This document shows positions 7,611 through 17,202 of a stretch of 64,000 nt of DNA, in pieces (the stretch's first letter is position 1; the number at the start of each line of letters is the position of its first letter). The DNA is from Paenibacillus caui (GTDB lineage: Bacteria; Bacillota; Bacilli; Paenibacillales; Paenibacillaceae): the NCBI RefSeq assembly GCF_019904135.1, contig NZ_JAIOGQ010000018.1:1-64000 (forward strand), given 5' to 3'. The position numbers were made by a program, and so were the translations under genes. Below the pieces are notes generated by a model. It saw only the letters and a list, made by a program, of their open reading frames with translations. It was not told where the DNA came from and did no database searches.

Positions 7611-7709
7611 CAAGCAATCCTCCGACAAAGGTCATTTGATCCAATTATAACCATTCAGCCCTGGAGAGGGAACATGATCTAGCAAATTTCGGGGATTAAA
7701 CAGGTTTGT

Positions 7710-9527
7710 TCAGCATTCTGCCCTGGCGTGATTGTACAGTTGCTCGTAATATCCGTGCATCTTTAGCAGCTCTTGGTGCGTTCCTTCCTCGACAGCCCGG
7801 CCGTTCTTCATGACCAGGATGCGGTCGGCGTGCATAACGGTCGATAAACGGTGAGCAATGACAAGCGTTGTTCGTCCCCTCGAGACAGTCTGCAGCGCGT
7901 TCTGGACAAGCTGTTCCGTCTGTGAGTCCAGATTCGCGGTGGCTTCATCCAGGATCAAAATTTTAGGCTTGAACACCATGATTCTTGCAAAAGAAATCAG
8001 CTGGCGTTCACCGGCGGAAAGGCCGCTCCCTCTTTCGTACAATGGCGTATCGTAGCCTTTAGGCATTCGCATGATCATGTCATGGGCGCCGACGAAGCGG
8101 CAGGCATCGACCACTTTTTCCCGGGAAATATCGCTTTGGAACAGGCGTACATTGTCCAAAACACTGCCGGAGAACAGATACGGCTCCTGCTGGATCAGAC
8201 CGACGAGACGATGCAGCTGATGCTGCGGAATGTCACGGATATCGGTCCCGTCAATTTCTATACTGCCATTGTTCACATCGTAAAACCGGTTAAGCAGGCT
8301 GATGAGCGTACTTTTTCCGGCTCCGGTTGTTCCGACGATCCCGACCATTTCGCCTGAAGCCAGATGCAGATCAAGATGCGGAATAACTGGCTTGCTTAAC
8401 GAATAGCCAAAGGAGATGTCATTAAAGTCGACTTTCCCCTGAACCGTGTCCAGTTGAAGGTTCCTTCTGCTGGCCTGTTCAGGTTCTTTGACAGCCGGCT
8501 TGGTGCTGAATATTTTCCAGATCCGGTCCATCGACACGATGGTTGACTGAAAAGTATTCCACTGCATTGTAATCTGGTTGATCGGTTGAAAGAACTGTCG
8601 GATATAGCTTGTGAAGGCGTAAAGCACGCCCACTTCAATCTGATTGTGAAACACGGCCATCCCGCCAAGCCAGACGACAAGCACCAGCGCGACGTTGCCA
8701 AGTATATCGAAAGTCCGGTTGAAGAGAACGTTGGCGCGAACTTCCCGCATCATGCCCTGCCAATAGCTTTGGTTATTCTCGTTAAAGCGGCGGGTTTGCT
8801 CTTCCTCCTGCCGGAACGCCTGAATCAGTCCCATTCCGGACAGATTTTCGGCGACAAAGCCGATGAGCCGCGACAGACGGCTCCGTGTTACCTGATAAGC
8901 CTCGCGCAAATAGCGTCGGAACAGAAACGCGACAAGTCCGATGACGGGCAGCGCGATCAGGCAGTACCAAGCGAGGGCAGGGTCAAGCCGGAACATGAAT
9001 ACGATAATCAGAATGAGCGTCATTCCGTCGCGAATCAGGCTCAGCAGCACCTGCGTGAAAAATTGGCTGATAGTCTCCGTATCACTGGAAACATTCGTCA
9101 CGAGGCTGCCGCGATGAACCTTGTCGAAATACGACATCGAGAGCTTTGAAATGTGCTCGAACAAATCGTTCCGGATACGCGCCACAATGCTTTGTCCTGC
9201 ATATTGCAGCAAATTGTTTTGCAGATAAGTGAAAATAAAGCTGACGATGGATATGCCGAGATAAACGCCGGCAATGATGGCGATAAACCCAAAGTCGGTC
9301 TTTCCTCCTGCCAGGTGATCGTCAATAGCGATCTTAACCAGATAGGGCTGAAGCAAATCGGCCGAGATGCCCAGAAGCGCGCAGAAAAAGATGCCGATAA
9401 ATGTGAGACGGTGCGGTTTGGCATAAGCAAACACGGCCTTGAACGCCTCGTAGGACCTGTTTTTTTCCTGTGTCTGCGCCTTCGCTGCTTGCTCTGCCTG
9501 CATGGCGGAGGATGCGGAATTAGGCAT
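7710..9527 (-). CDS. Heterodimeric multidrug ABC exporter, BmrD/YheH-like subunit
   Basis: The 605-residue half transporter has six membrane helices (about residues 40-330) and one ATPase domain with Walker A GTTGAGKST and a canonical Walker B ILILDEATANLD. Its signature is LSAGERQ instead of LSGGQ, a degenerate form. Together with the partner gene this predicts one consensus ATP site (this Walker B plus the partner's LSGGQ) and one degenerate site. It overlaps the upstream partner by eight bases and has GGAGGG before ATG 9527. BmrC/BmrD of B. subtilis export several drugs; the substrate here is unproven. Confidence 0.85.
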   Translation of the reverse strand: MPNSASSAMQAEQAAKAQTQEKNRSYEAFKAVFAYAKPHRLTFIGIFFCALLGISADLLQPYLVKIAIDDHLAGGKTDFGFIAIIAGVYLGISIVSFIFTYLQNNLLQYAGQSIVARIRNDLFEHISKLSMSYFDKVHRGSLVTNVSSDTETISQFFTQVLLSLIRDGMTLILIIVFMFRLDPALAWYCLIALPVIGLVAFLFRRYLREAYQVTRSRLSRLIGFVAENLSGMGLIQAFRQEEEQTRRFNENNQSYWQGMMREVRANVLFNRTFDILGNVALVLVVWLGGMAVFHNQIEVGVLYAFTSYIRQFFQPINQITMQWNTFQSTIVSMDRIWKIFSTKPAVKEPEQASRRNLQLDTVQGKVDFNDISFGYSLSKPVIPHLDLHLASGEMVGIVGTTGAGKSTLISLLNRFYDVNNGSIEIDGTDIRDIPQHQLHRLVGLIQQEPYLFSGSVLDNVRLFQSDISREKVVDACRFVGAHDMIMRMPKGYDTPLYERGSGLSAGERQLISFARIMVFKPKILILDEATANLDSQTEQLVQNALQTVSRGRTTLVIAHRLSTVMHADRILVMKNGRAVEEGTHQELLKMHGYYEQLYNHARAEC

Positions 9528-11265
9528 GCTGTAATCCCTCCTGTTGAATCCGATATAGCGAAGCGTACATGCCTTCCGGATGCTGCATCAATTGTTCATG
9601 GGTGCCGCGCTGCACAATACGCCCTTCATCCAGAACGATAATCTCATTCGCATGCTGGACGCTGCTGATTCGGTGGGCAATGATCAGCGTTGTTTTTCCC
9701 CTGCGGTCTTTGACCAGATTTCCTAGTATGCCTGATTCCGTTAAGGCGTCCACCGCGCTCATGCTGTCGTCAAGAATGAGAAATTCCGGCTTCTTCATCA
9801 GCCCTCTTGCCAAACTGGCCCGCTGTCTTTGCCCGCCGGACAAGGTTACGCCCCGTTCGCCCAGCTTGGTTTCAAACCCTTCCGGAAATGAATTGACGCT
9901 TTCGAGCAGCAAAGCTTGCTCCGCCGCAAAGCGAATTTGCCCCATGTCCGCCGAGCGGTCGCTGAACGAAATGTTGTCGGCGATATCGGTGCTGAACAGG
10001 AAGCCGTCCTGCGGCACGTAACCGATCTTTCTCCGGAGCGTTTCCAGCGTAAGCTTGGTGATGTCCTGGCCGCCTATCGTAATCGTGCCTTCAGGCGGTT
10101 CGTAAATACGCAGCAGCAGCTTGGCGAGAGTGGTTTTGCCGCTTCCGGTCCGGCCGATCAGTCCGACCGTATGGCCTTCGGGGATGCTGAAGCTGATATC
10201 GTCGAGCGCTTTGTCGGTTGATCCGGGATAGGAAAAGGAGAGGTGATCGAAAACAATGCTGCCGGCGGAACGCAGCGGAACGGCGGATTTGCGGTCCCGC
10301 ACGCTGGGAACCTCCGCGAGGAGCCGGTTGACGCGATCCAGCGAAGCGCCTGACCGTTGCATCATGTTGATGACATTTCCGATTTGCTGCAGCGGTCCCG
10401 TCAGCATGCGGAGATAGAAGGTAAGGGCGACGAAGCTGCCGAGGGTCATTCGATGCTGAAGGGTCATATAGCCGCCCACGATCAGGGACACTGCCAGCGA
10501 CAGAGCGCCCAGAAAGGGAAGCAGCGCTTGAAACAGGGAAGAGAGCCGCACCAGATGCAGCTGGGCGCCTCGTACGTTCTCTACCGTACTGCCGAACCGC
10601 TGCCGGGCTGTTTCCTCAATGGCGAACGTCTTGGTGACCCGGATGCCGCCGATTTGTTCGTCGGCGGATTCCGTCATCGAGGCGAGGTTTTCCTGCACGG
10701 CCATGGATCTCGCGCGAATGCGGGGACCAAAATACGTGACGAGGAACGGGATCAAGGCAAGCGGACAGATGCTGACCAGCATCAGGGATGCGGGAATGCC
10801 GGTAATCAGCATCATGACGATGCAGGAGATAACCATAAAGACGGCGTTAGTTGTTTGGGTCATCCCGAAAGAAATAGCTTCCCGAACGGACGTAACATCG
10901 TTCATAACATAGCTGAGCAGCTTGCCTGTGCCCTGCTTGGAGAAATAGTCCTCGCTGAGGCGGGAGAATTGGGCGAAAATTTTGCCCCGCGTCAGAAATT
11001 CAAATCTTCGGCCCAGACGCATAATCGTGAATTGCCCGAGCCCGAACAGCACGCCGTAGGAGACTGCAATGGTCAGCAGCATAAGGCTGTAACGGATGAT
11101 ACCCTGTTGCCCGAGCGAGCCTTCCTTAAGGCCGTCCGTCACTTTTCCCAGAACCTGCGGAAGCAGGGCCTGAACACCGTTAGAGGCGATGATCAGGATT
11201 ACAGCGGTCAAATAGAGGGGCCAATTTTTCTTCAAATAAGCAGTGAGCAGTTCAAAACTCTTCAA
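9520..11265 (-). CDS. Heterodimeric multidrug ABC exporter, BmrC/YheI-like subunit
   Basis: The half transporter of 582 residues has six membrane helices and an ATPase domain with Walker A GRTGSGKTT and canonical signature LSGGQRQR. Its Walker B reads FLILDDSMSAVD, with Asp in place of the catalytic Glu, as in BmrC and TM287. This marks it as the degenerate-site partner. TTG 11265 is the preferred start because AGAAGGAGG lies just upstream (spacing about ten); the GTG at 11295 would sit before that site. In B. subtilis bmrCD is controlled by a leader peptide, BmrB; I could not find a convincing equivalent upstream. Confidence 0.85.
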   Translation of the reverse strand: MKSFELLTAYLKKNWPLYLTAVILIIASNGVQALLPQVLGKVTDGLKEGSLGQQGIIRYSLMLLTIAVSYGVLFGLGQFTIMRLGRRFEFLTRGKIFAQFSRLSEDYFSKQGTGKLLSYVMNDVTSVREAISFGMTQTTNAVFMVISCIVMMLITGIPASLMLVSICPLALIPFLVTYFGPRIRARSMAVQENLASMTESADEQIGGIRVTKTFAIEETARQRFGSTVENVRGAQLHLVRLSSLFQALLPFLGALSLAVSLIVGGYMTLQHRMTLGSFVALTFYLRMLTGPLQQIGNVINMMQRSGASLDRVNRLLAEVPSVRDRKSAVPLRSAGSIVFDHLSFSYPGSTDKALDDISFSIPEGHTVGLIGRTGSGKTTLAKLLLRIYEPPEGTITIGGQDITKLTLETLRRKIGYVPQDGFLFSTDIADNISFSDRSADMGQIRFAAEQALLLESVNSFPEGFETKLGERGVTLSGGQRQRASLARGLMKKPEFLILDDSMSAVDALTESGILGNLVKDRRGKTTLIIAHRISSVQHANEIIVLDEGRIVQRGTHEQLMQHPEGMYASLYRIQQEGLQHA

Positions 11266-11610
11266 GATTGCCGGTCCTCCTTCTTGCTTGTTCACGGTGA
11301 TGCACGTTTTTTTCTAAAGCCACTATATAAAATATAACATATTTAAAAAATTCCGTGTTTCTGGATTCGGATCTATCTGTGAGCGTACCTGGCGATTTCT
11401 GTTTTTAGGCCTTTGTTCGCAGGGAATCTTAGACCTTGAGCCTGTTGAACATCTATTTTAGAAGTGATAGGTTACTGTAAGAGGCTTACAATTTTTCCTC
11501 TTCCTATGGGAAGCCTGTTTTGCTTAAAATTGACCGTAATACCATTTTAGTCATTTCGTGTTGTTGAAGGCCGCAGTCATTGCCGAAATCATAAGTGAGG
11601 AGTGAGTAGC
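11266..11610. other. Divergent intergenic region between bmrC-like gene and CYP102 gene
   Basis: This 345-bp stretch must hold promoters in both directions. It is AT-rich at 11315-11350. I see no strong paired -35/-10, no clear FatR-type operator for the P450 gene, and no credible leader peptide for the exporter. An AGGCTT/AAGCCT inverted pair around 11482-11516 is weak. Confidence 0.4.
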
Positions 11611-14600
11611 ATGTCTCGATCCATTTCCATTCCGCAGCCGAAAACATTTGGTCCGCTAGGCAATTTGCCGCAGCTGAATCTGGAAGAGCCTGTGCAATCA
11701 ATGGTTAAGCTGGCCGAAGAATACGGCCCCATTTTCCGTTTGGAGCTGCCGGGGCGTACGGAGCTGTATATTTCGAGCCCTAAGCTGGTGGCAGACGCGT
11801 CGGATGAGTCCAGATTCGACAAGCGGGTATGGGCCCCGCTGCAGAAGGTGAGGTCTTTTACGGGTGACGGACTGTTTACAAGCTGGACAGAAGAGCCCAA
11901 TTGGCAAAAAGCGCATCATATTCTGCTGCCAAGCTTCAGCCAGCGGGCCATGCAGGGCTATCATGCCAAAATGCTTGATCTGGCGCTGCAGCTTGTTCAG
12001 AAATGGTCGCGTCTCAATCCGGACGAGAATGTGAATGTTCCCGAGGATATGACGCGCCTTACGCTGGATACGATCGGTTTGTGCGGCTTCAACTACCGCT
12101 TCAACAGTTTTTACCGGGAAGAGCCGCATCCTTTTATTGCAAGCATGGTGCGGGCGCTGGATGAAGCGATGGGCCAGCTGCAGCGGCTGCGGCTGCAGAA
12201 CACGCTGATGATCTCCAAGAAGAAGCAGTTTGAGCAGGACATCCGGATGATGTTCTCCCTGGTGGATCATTTGATCGCGGAGCGGAAGAAGCGAGGGCAT
12301 GGGGGGGAGGACGATTTGCTGTCCCACATGCTCAGCGGCAAGGATCCGGAAACGGGAGAGGGGCTGGATGATGAGAATATCCGGTACCAGATCATCACGT
12401 TCCTGATTGCCGGACATGAGACGACGAGCGGGCTTTTGTCGTTCGCTATCTATTTTTTACTGAAAAATCCGGATACGCTGCGCAAGGCGCAAGAAGAAGC
12501 GGACCGCGTGCTGAAGGATATGGTGCCGACCTACGGGCAAGTTCGAAATCTGAAGTATATTCGGATGGTTTTAAATGAATCGCTGCGGCTTTGGCCGACA
12601 GCGCCGGCTTTCTCCCTCTATGCGAAGGAAGATACGATTCTTGGCGGCGAGTATCCGCTAAAGAAAGGGGACAGCGTCAATGTGCTGATCCCGAAGCTGC
12701 ACCGGGACAAGGAAGCTTGGGGGGACGATGCGGAAAGCTTCCGGCCGGAAAGGTTCGAAGACCTAAGCCGAATACCGCACCATGCCTACAAGCCCTTCGG
12801 CAACGGGCAAAGGGCGTGCATCGGGCAGCAGTTCGCCTTGCAGGAGGCGACTTTGGTGCTGGGAATGGTACTGAAACATTTTGACCTGATCGACTATGCG
12901 GATTACAGGCTTAAAGTGAAGGAGACGCTCACGCTCAAGCCGGAAAACTTCACGATCCGGGTCCGTCCGCGCGGCGGACAGCCGGCTGTGGCTGTTCCCG
13001 GCTTCGTGCCGGAAGAAGCGGAACCTGCTGTCAAACGAGTGCTGCCGGATGAAGCAAACGCGCATCAGACGCCGCTGCTGGTCCTGTACGGCTCCAATCT
13101 GGGTACGGCGGAGGGCATTGCGCGTGAACTGGCGGAGAAGGCTAGATACCAAGGCTTTCGCAGCGAGGCGGCGGCATTGGATGAGAAGGTCGGGAAGCTC
13201 CCGAAGGAAGGCGCCATTCTGATCGTAACTGCCTCGTATAACGGGCAGCCGCCTAGCAATGCGTCAGCCTTTGTCGAATGGCTGCAGCATGCGGAAGCAG
13301 GCGAGTTCAAGGGCGTGAAATATGCCGTTATGGGCTGCGGCGACCATAACTGGGCAGGTACGTACCAGCGGATACCGCATCTGATTGATCGGCTGCTGGC
13401 GGCAGGGGGCGCCGAGCGGCTGTCCCGGCTTGGAGAAGCCGACGCAAGCGGAGACTTTGAGAAGCAGGTAGATGAATGGACCGGGCAGCTGTGGCCTGAT
13501 TTGGCAAGGTCGTTTGGCTTGAAGCTGAGCGAGGGCAAGGGAAGCGACCAAAGTTCGCTGTCCGTCCGATTTGTAAACGGTCTGGCGGGAATCCCGCTGG
13601 CGGAAACATATGCGGCCAAATTGGCTGAGGTAGTGGAGAATCGCGAGCTGCAGCTGGAGGGCAGCGGCCGGAGCACACGGCATTTGGAAATAGCGCTGCC
13701 GGAGGGAGTCAGCTACCGTGAAGGCGACCACATGGGGATTATACCTCTAAATCCGCCGGAGCTGGTTGAACGGGTGCTGAAGCGGTTCGGGCTTAGCGGA
13801 GCCGAGCATCTGGTTCTGGACGGCGCCGGCCGGAGCGCAGCCCATTTGCCGCTTGGCAAGCCGGTCAATCTGTTCGATTTGCTAAGCCACAGTGTGGAGC
13901 TGCAGGATGCGGCCACCCGGGCCCAACTGCGGGAGCTGGCCGCCTGCACCGTCTGTCCCCCTCACAAGAGAGAGCTCGAGGCTTTAATGGACGAACAGGT
14001 CTATATGGAACAGGTTCGCCAAAAACGGCTTTCAATGCTCGTTCTTCTGGAAAAATACGAGGCCTGCGAGCTGCCGTTCGAACGCTTTCTGGAGCTGCTT
14101 CCGCCCCTGAAGGCGCGTTACTACTCCATCTCAAGCTCGCCGAGGATCCGGGCGGATCAGGCCAGCATCACCGTCAGCGTCGTCAGGGGGCCTGCCTGGA
14201 GCGGCCACGGCGAATACAAGGGGATCGCCTCAGGTTATTTGGCGAACTTGAAGCCCGGGGACCAGGTGCTCATGTTCATACGGACTCCCGGACCTATCTT
14301 CGAGCTTCCTGAAGATCCGGAAACGCCTGTCATTATGGTCGGACCAGGGACCGGCATAGCGCCGTTCCGGGGTTTCCTTCAGGCGCGGCGCGCCCTCCGG
14401 GACGAAGGACGGAAGCTTGGGGAGGCCCGGTTGTTCTTTGGCTGCAGGCATCCGCAGCAGGACTTCTTATACCGCGAAGAGCTGGAGGCGGCGCAGCGGG
14501 ATGGGCTTGTTACCCTGTATACCGCCTTCTCCAGGGTGGAAGGACGAGAAAAATGCTATGTGCAGCATCTGATGCGGGAGGAGGCAGGAGCCCTAATCGG

Positions 14601-14787
14601 CATGTTGGATGTCGGGGGACGTCTGTATATTTGCGGAGACGGGGCACGCATGGCTCCTGATGTGGAGGCGGCATTGAAGGAGGCCTACGCCGAAGTTCAC
14701 CAGACCGGCGAAGATGAGGCTGCTGACTGGCTGGACCGACTGCTCCAGGAAGGGCTGTACGCCAAGGACGTATGGACAGGGTTCTGA
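11611..14787 (+). CDS. Self-sufficient cytochrome P450 / NADPH-P450 reductase (CYP102, BM3-type)
   Basis: One 1058-residue chain fuses a P450 to a diflavin reductase. In the P450 part are the oxygen-activation motif AGHETTSG (about 267-274), the ESLR helix-K motif, and the heme signature [10 protein letters not shown] with Cys403. Residues corresponding to BM3 Arg47, Tyr51 and Phe87 are kept (Arg49, Tyr53, Phe89), pointing to long-chain fatty acids as substrates. The reductase follows: FMN domain from about 487 ([11 protein letters not shown]), FAD domain ([10 protein letters not shown]) and NADPH site ([11 protein letters not shown]). Length matches BM3 (1048). ATG 11611 follows GAGGAG. It hydroxylates fatty acids near the omega end using NADPH and O2. 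It is monocistronic. Confidence 0.93.
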   Translation: MSRSISIPQPKTFGPLGNLPQLNLEEPVQSMVKLAEEYGPIFRLELPGRTELYISSPKLVADASDESRFDKRVWAPLQKVRSFTGDGLFTSWTEEPNWQKAHHILLPSFSQRAMQGYHAKMLDLALQLVQKWSRLNPDENVNVPEDMTRLTLDTIGLCGFNYRFNSFYREEPHPFIASMVRALDEAMGQLQRLRLQNTLMISKKKQFEQDIRMMFSLVDHLIAERKKRGHGGEDDLLSHMLSGKDPETGEGLDDENIRYQIITFLIAGHETTSGLLSFAIYFLLKNPDTLRKAQEEADRVLKDMVPTYGQVRNLKYIRMVLNESLRLWPTAPAFSLYAKEDTILGGEYPLKKGDSVNVLIPKLHRDKEAWGDDAESFRPERFEDLSRIPHHAYKPFGNGQRACIGQQFALQEATLVLGMVLKHFDLIDYADYRLKVKETLTLKPENFTIRVRPRGGQPAVAVPGFVPEEAEPAVKRVLPDEANAHQTPLLVLYGSNLGTAEGIARELAEKARYQGFRSEAAALDEKVGKLPKEGAILIVTASYNGQPPSNASAFVEWLQHAEAGEFKGVKYAVMGCGDHNWAGTYQRIPHLIDRLLAAGGAERLSRLGEADASGDFEKQVDEWTGQLWPDLARSFGLKLSEGKGSDQSSLSVRFVNGLAGIPLAETYAAKLAEVVENRELQLEGSGRSTRHLEIALPEGVSYREGDHMGIIPLNPPELVERVLKRFGLSGAEHLVLDGAGRSAAHLPLGKPVNLFDLLSHSVELQDAATRAQLRELAACTVCPPHKRELEALMDEQVYMEQVRQKRLSMLVLLEKYEACELPFERFLELLPPLKARYYSISSSPRIRADQASITVSVVRGPAWSGHGEYKGIASGYLANLKPGDQVLMFIRTPGPIFELPEDPETPVIMVGPGTGIAPFRGFLQARRALRDEGRKLGEARLFFGCRHPQQDFLYREELEAAQRDGLVTLYTAFSRVEGREKCYVQHLMREEAGALIGMLDVGGRLYICGDGARMAPDVEAALKEAYAEVHQTGEDEAADWLDRLLQEGLYAKDVWTGF

Positions 14788-14839
14788 ACTGCAAGGCGAG
14801 TGCAGCGCCGTGCAATGATTTTTAAAAGATTTCTACAGG

Positions 14840-14872
14840 AACGGCTGCCGTCTATTTATGGCGTCAGCCGTT
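14840..14872 (+). terminator. Weak terminator-like hairpin after the CYP102 gene
   Basis: AACGGCTG (14840-14847) pairs with CAGCCGTT (14865-14872) around a 17-base loop. The following ATCATT is a poor U-tract, so termination may be partial. Confidence 0.4.
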
Positions 14873-14985
14873 ATCATTAGGTGCATCTCAAATTTAAATG
14901 TCATTATATATTACATAAAAACATACAATTTAAAATGATATTCAAAAATATGTAACAAATAACGGGAACTAAACTTACATTTATA

Positions 14986-15014
14986 TTGTGAAAATAGTAA
15001 AGTTATTGTAATAT
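14986..15014 (+). promoter_or_regulatory. Probable sigma-A promoter of the first peptide-transport operon
   Basis: TTGTGA (14986-14991) and TAATAT (15009-15014) are separated by 17 bases. The rest of the 307-bp gap before the ATPase gene is AT-rich. A 5-bp TACCC/GGGTA inverted repeat with a following T-rich tract (about 15022-15055) lies in the leader and could be an attenuator, but the stem is short. Confidence 0.55.
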
Positions 15015-15094
15015 TCTCATTACCCGATAATAGAAATGGGTATTTTCCTTTTTTCTGGATGGATTGAACAAATTTTCGGGAAAAGAGGGGTGTT

Positions 15095-16084
15095 ATGCAC
15101 GAATCTGTGCTGGAGATTCAGGATTTGCATACTCATTTTATAACATCGCGCGGGGAGATTCCGGCAGTGGACGGAGTAAGCCTTACGGTTCGGAGCGGGG
15201 AAGTGCTCGGCGTTGTCGGCGAGTCCGGCTGCGGCAAAAGCGTGACTTCCTTATCCGTTCTAGGCCTCATTCCTAAGCCGCCGGGACGGATCGTGAACGG
15301 TTCTATCCGCTTTAAAGGACGCGATTTGGTTCCGCTGCCTGAAAGGGAAATGAGAAAAATCCGCGGGGACCGGATCTCGATGATATTTCAGGAACCGATG
15401 TCTTCGCTAAACCCGTTGTTGACCATTGGTCAGCAGCTTGGGGAAACCGTGCGGATTCACAAGGGAGCGAGCCGCAAGGAAGCCCGGAAGCATTCCGTAG
15501 AGATGCTCGCCAAGGTGGGCATCCCGCGGCCGGAATCCGTCATAGACGAATATCCGCATCAACTATCCGGGGGCATGCGGCAGCGGGTCATGATCGCCAT
15601 GGCGATCTCCTGCAGCCCGGAGCTGCTGATTGCGGACGAGCCCACGACTGCGCTTGATGTCACGATCCAGGCCCAGATTCTGGACCTGCTGCGGCAGTTG
15701 AATGAAGAAAACGGCACGGCCATGATGATGATTACCCACGATCTGGGTGTGGTTGCCGAAATGTGCAACAGGGTCGTCGTGATGTATGCGGGGAAAATCG
15801 TCGAGGAAGGCGAAACAGAACAAATTTTTGATAACCCTATGCATCCTTATACGCAAGGCTTGCTCCGTTCGATCCCGCTGATGAATGAGTCGGTTGACAG
15901 GTTGTATTCGATACCCGGACAGGTCCCGGCGATGAGCATGGATATGCAGGGCTGCCGTTTCGCCGACCGGTGCGAGCATGCGATGGAGGTCTGCAGGGGG
16001 CATTTGCCGGAGCTTGAGGGCGAGGATTCCGGACATCGCTGCCGCTGCTGGCTCTATTCCTCGGCAAAGGAGGGCGCGATATGA
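15095..16084 (+). CDS. Peptide ABC importer ATPase, OppD/DppD-like (system 1)
   Basis: The 329-residue ATPase has Walker A GESGCGKS, signature [12 protein letters not shown] and Walker [15 protein letters not shown]. It also has the C-terminal oligopeptide-transporter extension with a cysteine cluster ([14 protein letters not shown], about 288-301) that in this family can hold an iron-sulfur cluster or zinc. It energises import of peptides (or nickel) with the partner ATPase and two permeases downstream. It is the first gene of a five-gene operon and its stop overlaps the next start by four bases. Confidence 0.9.
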   Translation: MHESVLEIQDLHTHFITSRGEIPAVDGVSLTVRSGEVLGVVGESGCGKSVTSLSVLGLIPKPPGRIVNGSIRFKGRDLVPLPEREMRKIRGDRISMIFQEPMSSLNPLLTIGQQLGETVRIHKGASRKEARKHSVEMLAKVGIPRPESVIDEYPHQLSGGMRQRVMIAMAISCSPELLIADEPTTALDVTIQAQILDLLRQLNEENGTAMMMITHDLGVVAEMCNRVVVMYAGKIVEEGETEQIFDNPMHPYTQGLLRSIPLMNESVDRLYSIPGQVPAMSMDMQGCRFADRCEHAMEVCRGHLPELEGEDSGHRCRCWLYSSAKEGAI

Positions 16085-17145
16085 ATTCAGCGAACCCGAG
16101 TGACGAGCTGCTGCAGGTGAAGCACTTGAAGAAGTATTATCCCGTAAATAACGGAATGTTCCGGAAATCAGTATCTTATGTCAAGGCGGTGGACGATGTC
16201 TCTTTCGCTATCCGCCGCGGTGAAACCTTTGGCCTTGTTGGCGAGAGCGGGTGCGGCAAATCAACAACCGGCCGCAGCCTGCTGCGGTTGATCGAGCCTT
16301 CGGACGGACAAATCTTTTTTGACGGGGAGGAGATCACAAGGCTTTCGGCGGAAGAGATGCGGAAGCGAAGAAAGGAAATGCAAATCGTATTTCAGGATCC
16401 GTTCTCATCGCTCGATCCCAGACAAAACGTCAAGCGCATACTCGAAGAGCCGCTAAAGGTTCACGGTATAGGGAGCGGCAAAGAACGGCGCGAGCGGATC
16501 GAACGCCTGATGGAAATTGTCGGTCTTCCCGCCGCCCATTTGCAGCGTTATCCCCACCAATTCTCCGGGGGACAGCGGCAGCGGATCGGGATTGCCCGGG
16601 CGCTGGCGGTTCAGCCGAAGCTGATTGTCGCCGACGAGCCGGTGTCAGCCCTCGATGTCTCAATCCAGTCGCAGGTCATCAATTTGATGCAGGACCTGCA
16701 GGAGGAATTCGGACTGACGTATTTGTTTATCGCCCACGATTTAAGCGTGGTGAAGCATATTTGCGACAGGGTAGCTGTGATGTATCTGGGACGGATTGTT
16801 GAAATTGCGGGGAAAAAGGAGCTTTACGACAATCCGCAGCATCCTTATACGCAGGCTCTTCTGTCATCCGTCCCCATCCCGAATCCGAAGGCTAAACGCC
16901 AGCGCATTATTCTTCAGGGCGATGTGCCGAGCCCATCCAAGGCTCCGGAAGGATGCGCGTTTCACACCCGCTGCCCCCATGCCATGGAGATATGCCGCCA
17001 GCAAAGGCCATCGCTGCAGGAAACGGGGGAAGGGCACTTTACAGCCTGTTTCTTGCATAACGAAAGCGGCCGCCTGCAGGACCCGGATCCGGCGCAGCAA
17101 GGGCAGGCCGAACAAAGCAGAGAACAAAGCAGGGCATCTGTTTAG
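16081..17145 (+). CDS. Peptide ABC importer ATPase, OppF/DppF-like (system 1)
   Basis: The 354-residue ATPase has Walker [10 protein letters not shown], signature [12 protein letters not shown] and Walker [15 protein letters not shown]. The C-terminal cysteine cluster ([14 protein letters not shown]) is also present. The last ~30 residues are Gln/Glu/Ser-rich and absent from most family members. It starts within the stop of the OppD-like gene (ATGA), so the two are translationally coupled and should be made in equal amounts for the heterodimeric ATPase. Confidence 0.9.
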   Translation: MNSANPSDELLQVKHLKKYYPVNNGMFRKSVSYVKAVDDVSFAIRRGETFGLVGESGCGKSTTGRSLLRLIEPSDGQIFFDGEEITRLSAEEMRKRRKEMQIVFQDPFSSLDPRQNVKRILEEPLKVHGIGSGKERRERIERLMEIVGLPAAHLQRYPHQFSGGQRQRIGIARALAVQPKLIVADEPVSALDVSIQSQVINLMQDLQEEFGLTYLFIAHDLSVVKHICDRVAVMYLGRIVEIAGKKELYDNPQHPYTQALLSSVPIPNPKAKRQRIILQGDVPSPSKAPEGCAFHTRCPHAMEICRQQRPSLQETGEGHFTACFLHNESGRLQDPDPAQQGQAEQSREQSRASV

Positions 17146-17202
17146 AACTGGCACTCCGCCGGTTTTAAATACATATTAATCATGAGAGAGGAAGGGTCTT
17201 AA

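Noticed and set aside
10357-11337. 326-codon open frame on the plus strand opposite the BmrC-like gene
   Set aside because: Low-complexity Gln/His/Arg-rich translation without a ribosome binding site; the opposite strand carries clear ABC motifs.
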